Assembly: GCF_030408715.1 (NCBI RefSeq)
Contig: NZ_CP047202.1
Span: 956,294-1,020,293 of the forward strand
Length of the DNA stretch: 64,000 bases
Source of the DNA: Corynebacterium confusum
GTDB lineage: Bacteria > Actinomycetota > Actinomycetes > Mycobacteriales > Mycobacteriaceae
Direction of reading: 5' to 3'
Shown: in pieces, positions 62,178 through 64,000 of the stretch
Layout: each line of letters opens with the position of its first letter
How positions within the stretch are numbered: the first letter of the stretch is position 1
Notes under the pieces: model-generated
Told to the model about the DNA's origin: nothing
What the model saw: the letters and a program-made list of their open reading frames with translations, nothing else
Databases searched by the model: none
Position numbers and translations under genes: made by a program

Positions 62178-63377
62178 ATGACCAAGGTATTCCGCAATAT
62201 TTCCGAGCTCCGCACGGTAGCCGAAGCCGGCACCATTACCGACGCCGCGCTGGTGGCTGACGACGCCGGCACCATCGCCTGGGTCGGACCCGGCGCCGAG
62301 CTGCCCGGTGAATACGCAGGCGCCGAGACCGTCGACCTGGGCGGGCGCGCCGTCCTGCCCGGCTGGGTGGACTCCCACACCCATATGGTCTTCGACGGCA
62401 ACCGCGCCGAGGAATTCGAAGCCCGGATGGCCGGCGGGGACTACGCGGCCGGTGGAATCGCGGTGACCATGGAGGCCACGCGTTCGGCCGGCACGGAGCG
62501 GCTCAGCCAGCTGGTCCGCGAGCGCGTGGCCGCCGGGCACGCGGGCGGCACTACGACGTTCGAGACCAAAACCGGCTACGGCCTGGACGTCGACTCCGAG
62601 GTCGAGGCCGCCCGGGTGGCCAGCCAATACGTGGATGAGGTGACCTTCCTCGGCGCGCACCTGGTGCCGCCGGGGCAGGAGGCCGAGGCCTACCTCGAGC
62701 AGGTCGTCGGGCCGATGTTGGACAAGGTCGCGCCCTATTGCGGCTGGATCGATGTCTTCTGCGAGCGCGGCGCGTTCAACGAGGAACAGTCCCGCCGGGT
62801 CCTCGAGGCCGGCCGCGAGGCTGGGCTGGGGCTGCGCGTGCACGGCAACCAGCTGGGGGAGGGGCCGGGCGTGGCGCTGGCCGTCGAGCTCGGCGCCGCC
62901 TCCGTCGACCACGTCAACTACCTAAGCGACGACGATATTGCGCGCCTGGCGGATTCGGAGACCGTCGCGACCATGCTGCCGGCCTGCGATCTGTCCACCC
63001 GGCAGCCGCTCTCGCCGGGCCGGAAGCTCATCGACGCTGGCGTGACCGTTGCGATTGCCTCCAACCTGAACCCGGGCACCAGCTACACCTCCTCGATGAA
63101 CTTTTGCGTGACCACGGCAGTGCTCCAGCAGCACCTAAGCCTGGACGAGGCCATCGCCGCGGCCACCGTGGGCGGGGCGAAGGCGCTGCGCCGCCACGCA
63201 GTCGCCGGCGGCAAGGACGCCGCCGGCCGCCCGGCCAAGGGCCAGCTGGTGGTCGGCGCGGCCGCGGACCTGCACGTCCTGACCGCGGAAAACGCCATTA
63301 ATCTGGCGTACCGCCCGGGCATGCCAGCCACGTGGCGCACCTATGTCGGTGGGGAATTGGTCACCGAGAATAACTAG
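62178..63377 (+). CDS. hutI: Imidazolonepropionase
   Basis: HutI hydrolyses 4-imidazolone-5-propionate to N-formimidoyl-L-glutamate, the HutG substrate. The 399-residue amidohydrolase has metal ligands in DSHTHMVFDGNRAEEF, TTFETKTGYGLD, LRVHGNQLGEG and SVDHVNYLSDDD, and SNLNPGTSYTSSM with the catalytic Asp/Asn region. Together with HutH, HutU and HutG it completes degradation of histidine to glutamate and formamide. Confidence 0.95.
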   Translation: MTKVFRNISELRTVAEAGTITDAALVADDAGTIAWVGPGAELPGEYAGAETVDLGGRAVLPGWVDSHTHMVFDGNRAEEFEARMAGGDYAAGGIAVTMEATRSAGTERLSQLVRERVAAGHAGGTTTFETKTGYGLDVDSEVEAARVASQYVDEVTFLGAHLVPPGQEAEAYLEQVVGPMLDKVAPYCGWIDVFCERGAFNEEQSRRVLEAGREAGLGLRVHGNQLGEGPGVALAVELGAASVDHVNYLSDDDIARLADSETVATMLPACDLSTRQPLSPGRKLIDAGVTVAIASNLNPGTSYTSSMNFCVTTAVLQQHLSLDEAIAAATVGGAKALRRHAVAGGKDAAGRPAKGQLVVGAAADLHVLTAENAINLAYRPGMPATWRTYVGGELVTENN

Positions 63378-63451
63378 CCCCACCGGCGGCAACGCGCCGG
63401 GGTTTGCCCCAATGGTGTTTGCCCGCCCATTAGCGTAATGTTGGGCGGGAA

Positions 63452-64000
63452 ATGAGCATTACCGATAACGCCACCGGCGGCGTCAACGAGCCGGAAGAAT
63501 TTTCTCAACAGTCGGAATCTCAGGACAACGCGCAAGGTGTGGCAGCAGAGGCTGCGAAGAACACCGGGGCTGCGCAAGCTTCTGAGGGCGCCGGCGCCGA
63601 ATCCCAGGATTCGGCCAAAGACAACTCCCAGGGGTTTGACGGCCTAGGCCTGCCAAGCGAAGTGCTTGACGCTGTGGCCAGCGTTGGTTTCACCACCCCT
63701 TCGCCCATCCAAGCGGAAACCATCCCGATCCTGATGGAAGGCCGCGACGTGGTCGGCCTCGCCCAGACCGGTACCGGCAAGACGGCGGCCTTCGCGCTGC
63801 CGATCCTGGCCCGCATCGACGAGCAGGCCCGCCACCCGCAGGCCCTCGTGCTCGCCCCCACCCGCGAGCTGGCCCTGCAGGTCGCGGACTCCTTCCAGTC
63901 CTTCGCCGATCACCTGGGCAACATCGAGGTCCTGCCGATCTACGGCGGCCAGGCCTACGGCATCCAGCTGTCCGGCCTGCGCCGCGGTGCGCAGATCATC
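63452..64000 (+). CDS. DEAD-box RNA helicase (partial, N-terminal part)
   Basis: The first 183 residues are present; the gene runs off the window. After a ~60-residue Gln/Ser/Ala-rich low-complexity leader come the Q motif (FTTPSPIQAETIP), motif I AQTGTGKTAAF and motif Ia PTRELALQV, followed by IYGGQAYG. It is similar to DeaD/CsdA-type helicases that remodel RNA in ribosome assembly or cold stress. ATG 63452 follows GGGCGGG. Confidence 0.93.
   Translation, partial: MSITDNATGGVNEPEEFSQQSESQDNAQGVAAEAAKNTGAAQASEGAGAESQDSAKDNSQGFDGLGLPSEVLDAVASVGFTTPSPIQAETIPILMEGRDVVGLAQTGTGKTAAFALPILARIDEQARHPQALVLAPTRELALQVADSFQSFADHLGNIEVLPIYGGQAYGIQLSGLRRGAQII

Overview
The window reads as chromosomal DNA of a high-GC actinobacterium, most likely a Corynebacterium. 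The evidence is a fused OdhA (E2-type domain plus E1), mycothiol deacetylase MshB, an LpqW-type lipoprotein, the succinylase diaminopimelate genes dapC/dapD/dapE, a GT4-type GlgA with GlgC, and gene orders (typA-lpqW-mshB-fdx-dapC; dapD-dapE-LOG-folP2-gpgS-DivIVA-DUF3117; glgA-glgC-OMT-sigE-antisigma-tatB-mrp-odhA) that follow the mycobacterial/corynebacterial backbone. The species cannot be fixed from sequence alone. No insertion sequence, prophage or CRISPR array was seen.

Region 1 (1-8.8 kb) is a selenium/formate block. It holds the 3' end of a molybdopterin formate dehydrogenase, its Fe-S subunit and an NrfD-type membrane subunit. A YeeE/YedE-type transporter and a TusA/SirA-like protein follow behind their own promoter. 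Then comes a full selenocysteine set: selD, selC (tRNA-Sec), selA and selB. The likely client is the formate dehydrogenase whose 5' part lies outside the window.

Region 2 (8.8-16.5 kb) carries transporters (BCCT, ZIP, ClC), two conserved proteins of unknown role (DUF808, DUF402) and a secreted protein. Region 3 (16.5-24.7 kb) is housekeeping: typA, lpqW, mshB, fdxA, dapC, a pseudouridine synthase and GtrA. Region 4 (24.7-26.8 kb) is a small accessory patch: a membrane protein, a lone AbiEi/DUF559-like nuclease-fold gene, and three of four copies of a ~72-bp intergenic palindromic repeat (the fourth lies beside selC).

Region 5 (26.8-44.1 kb) holds two paralogous amino-acid permeases flanking dapD, then dapE, folP2, gpgS, glycogen genes with a degenerate GH32-like protein, sigE with its anti-sigma factor, tatB, mrp and a secreted acidic protein. 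Region 6 (44.1-54.9 kb) has an HNH remnant, odhA, an EcsC-type protein, a carboxylesterase, a very acidic protein, an MFS exporter and an alcohol dehydrogenase. Region 7 (55.0-63.4 kb) is a complete histidine utilisation locus (yjiH-like transporter, hutG, hutR, hutH, hutU, hutI). The window ends in a DEAD-box helicase.

The most notable non-coding signals are the highly structured leader upstream of hutU, a second structured leader upstream of the yjiH-like gene, the four-copy palindromic repeat, oppositely oriented MtrA-like direct-repeat boxes upstream of the secreted protein, and a probable leaderless hutR promoter overlapping a perfect palindrome.
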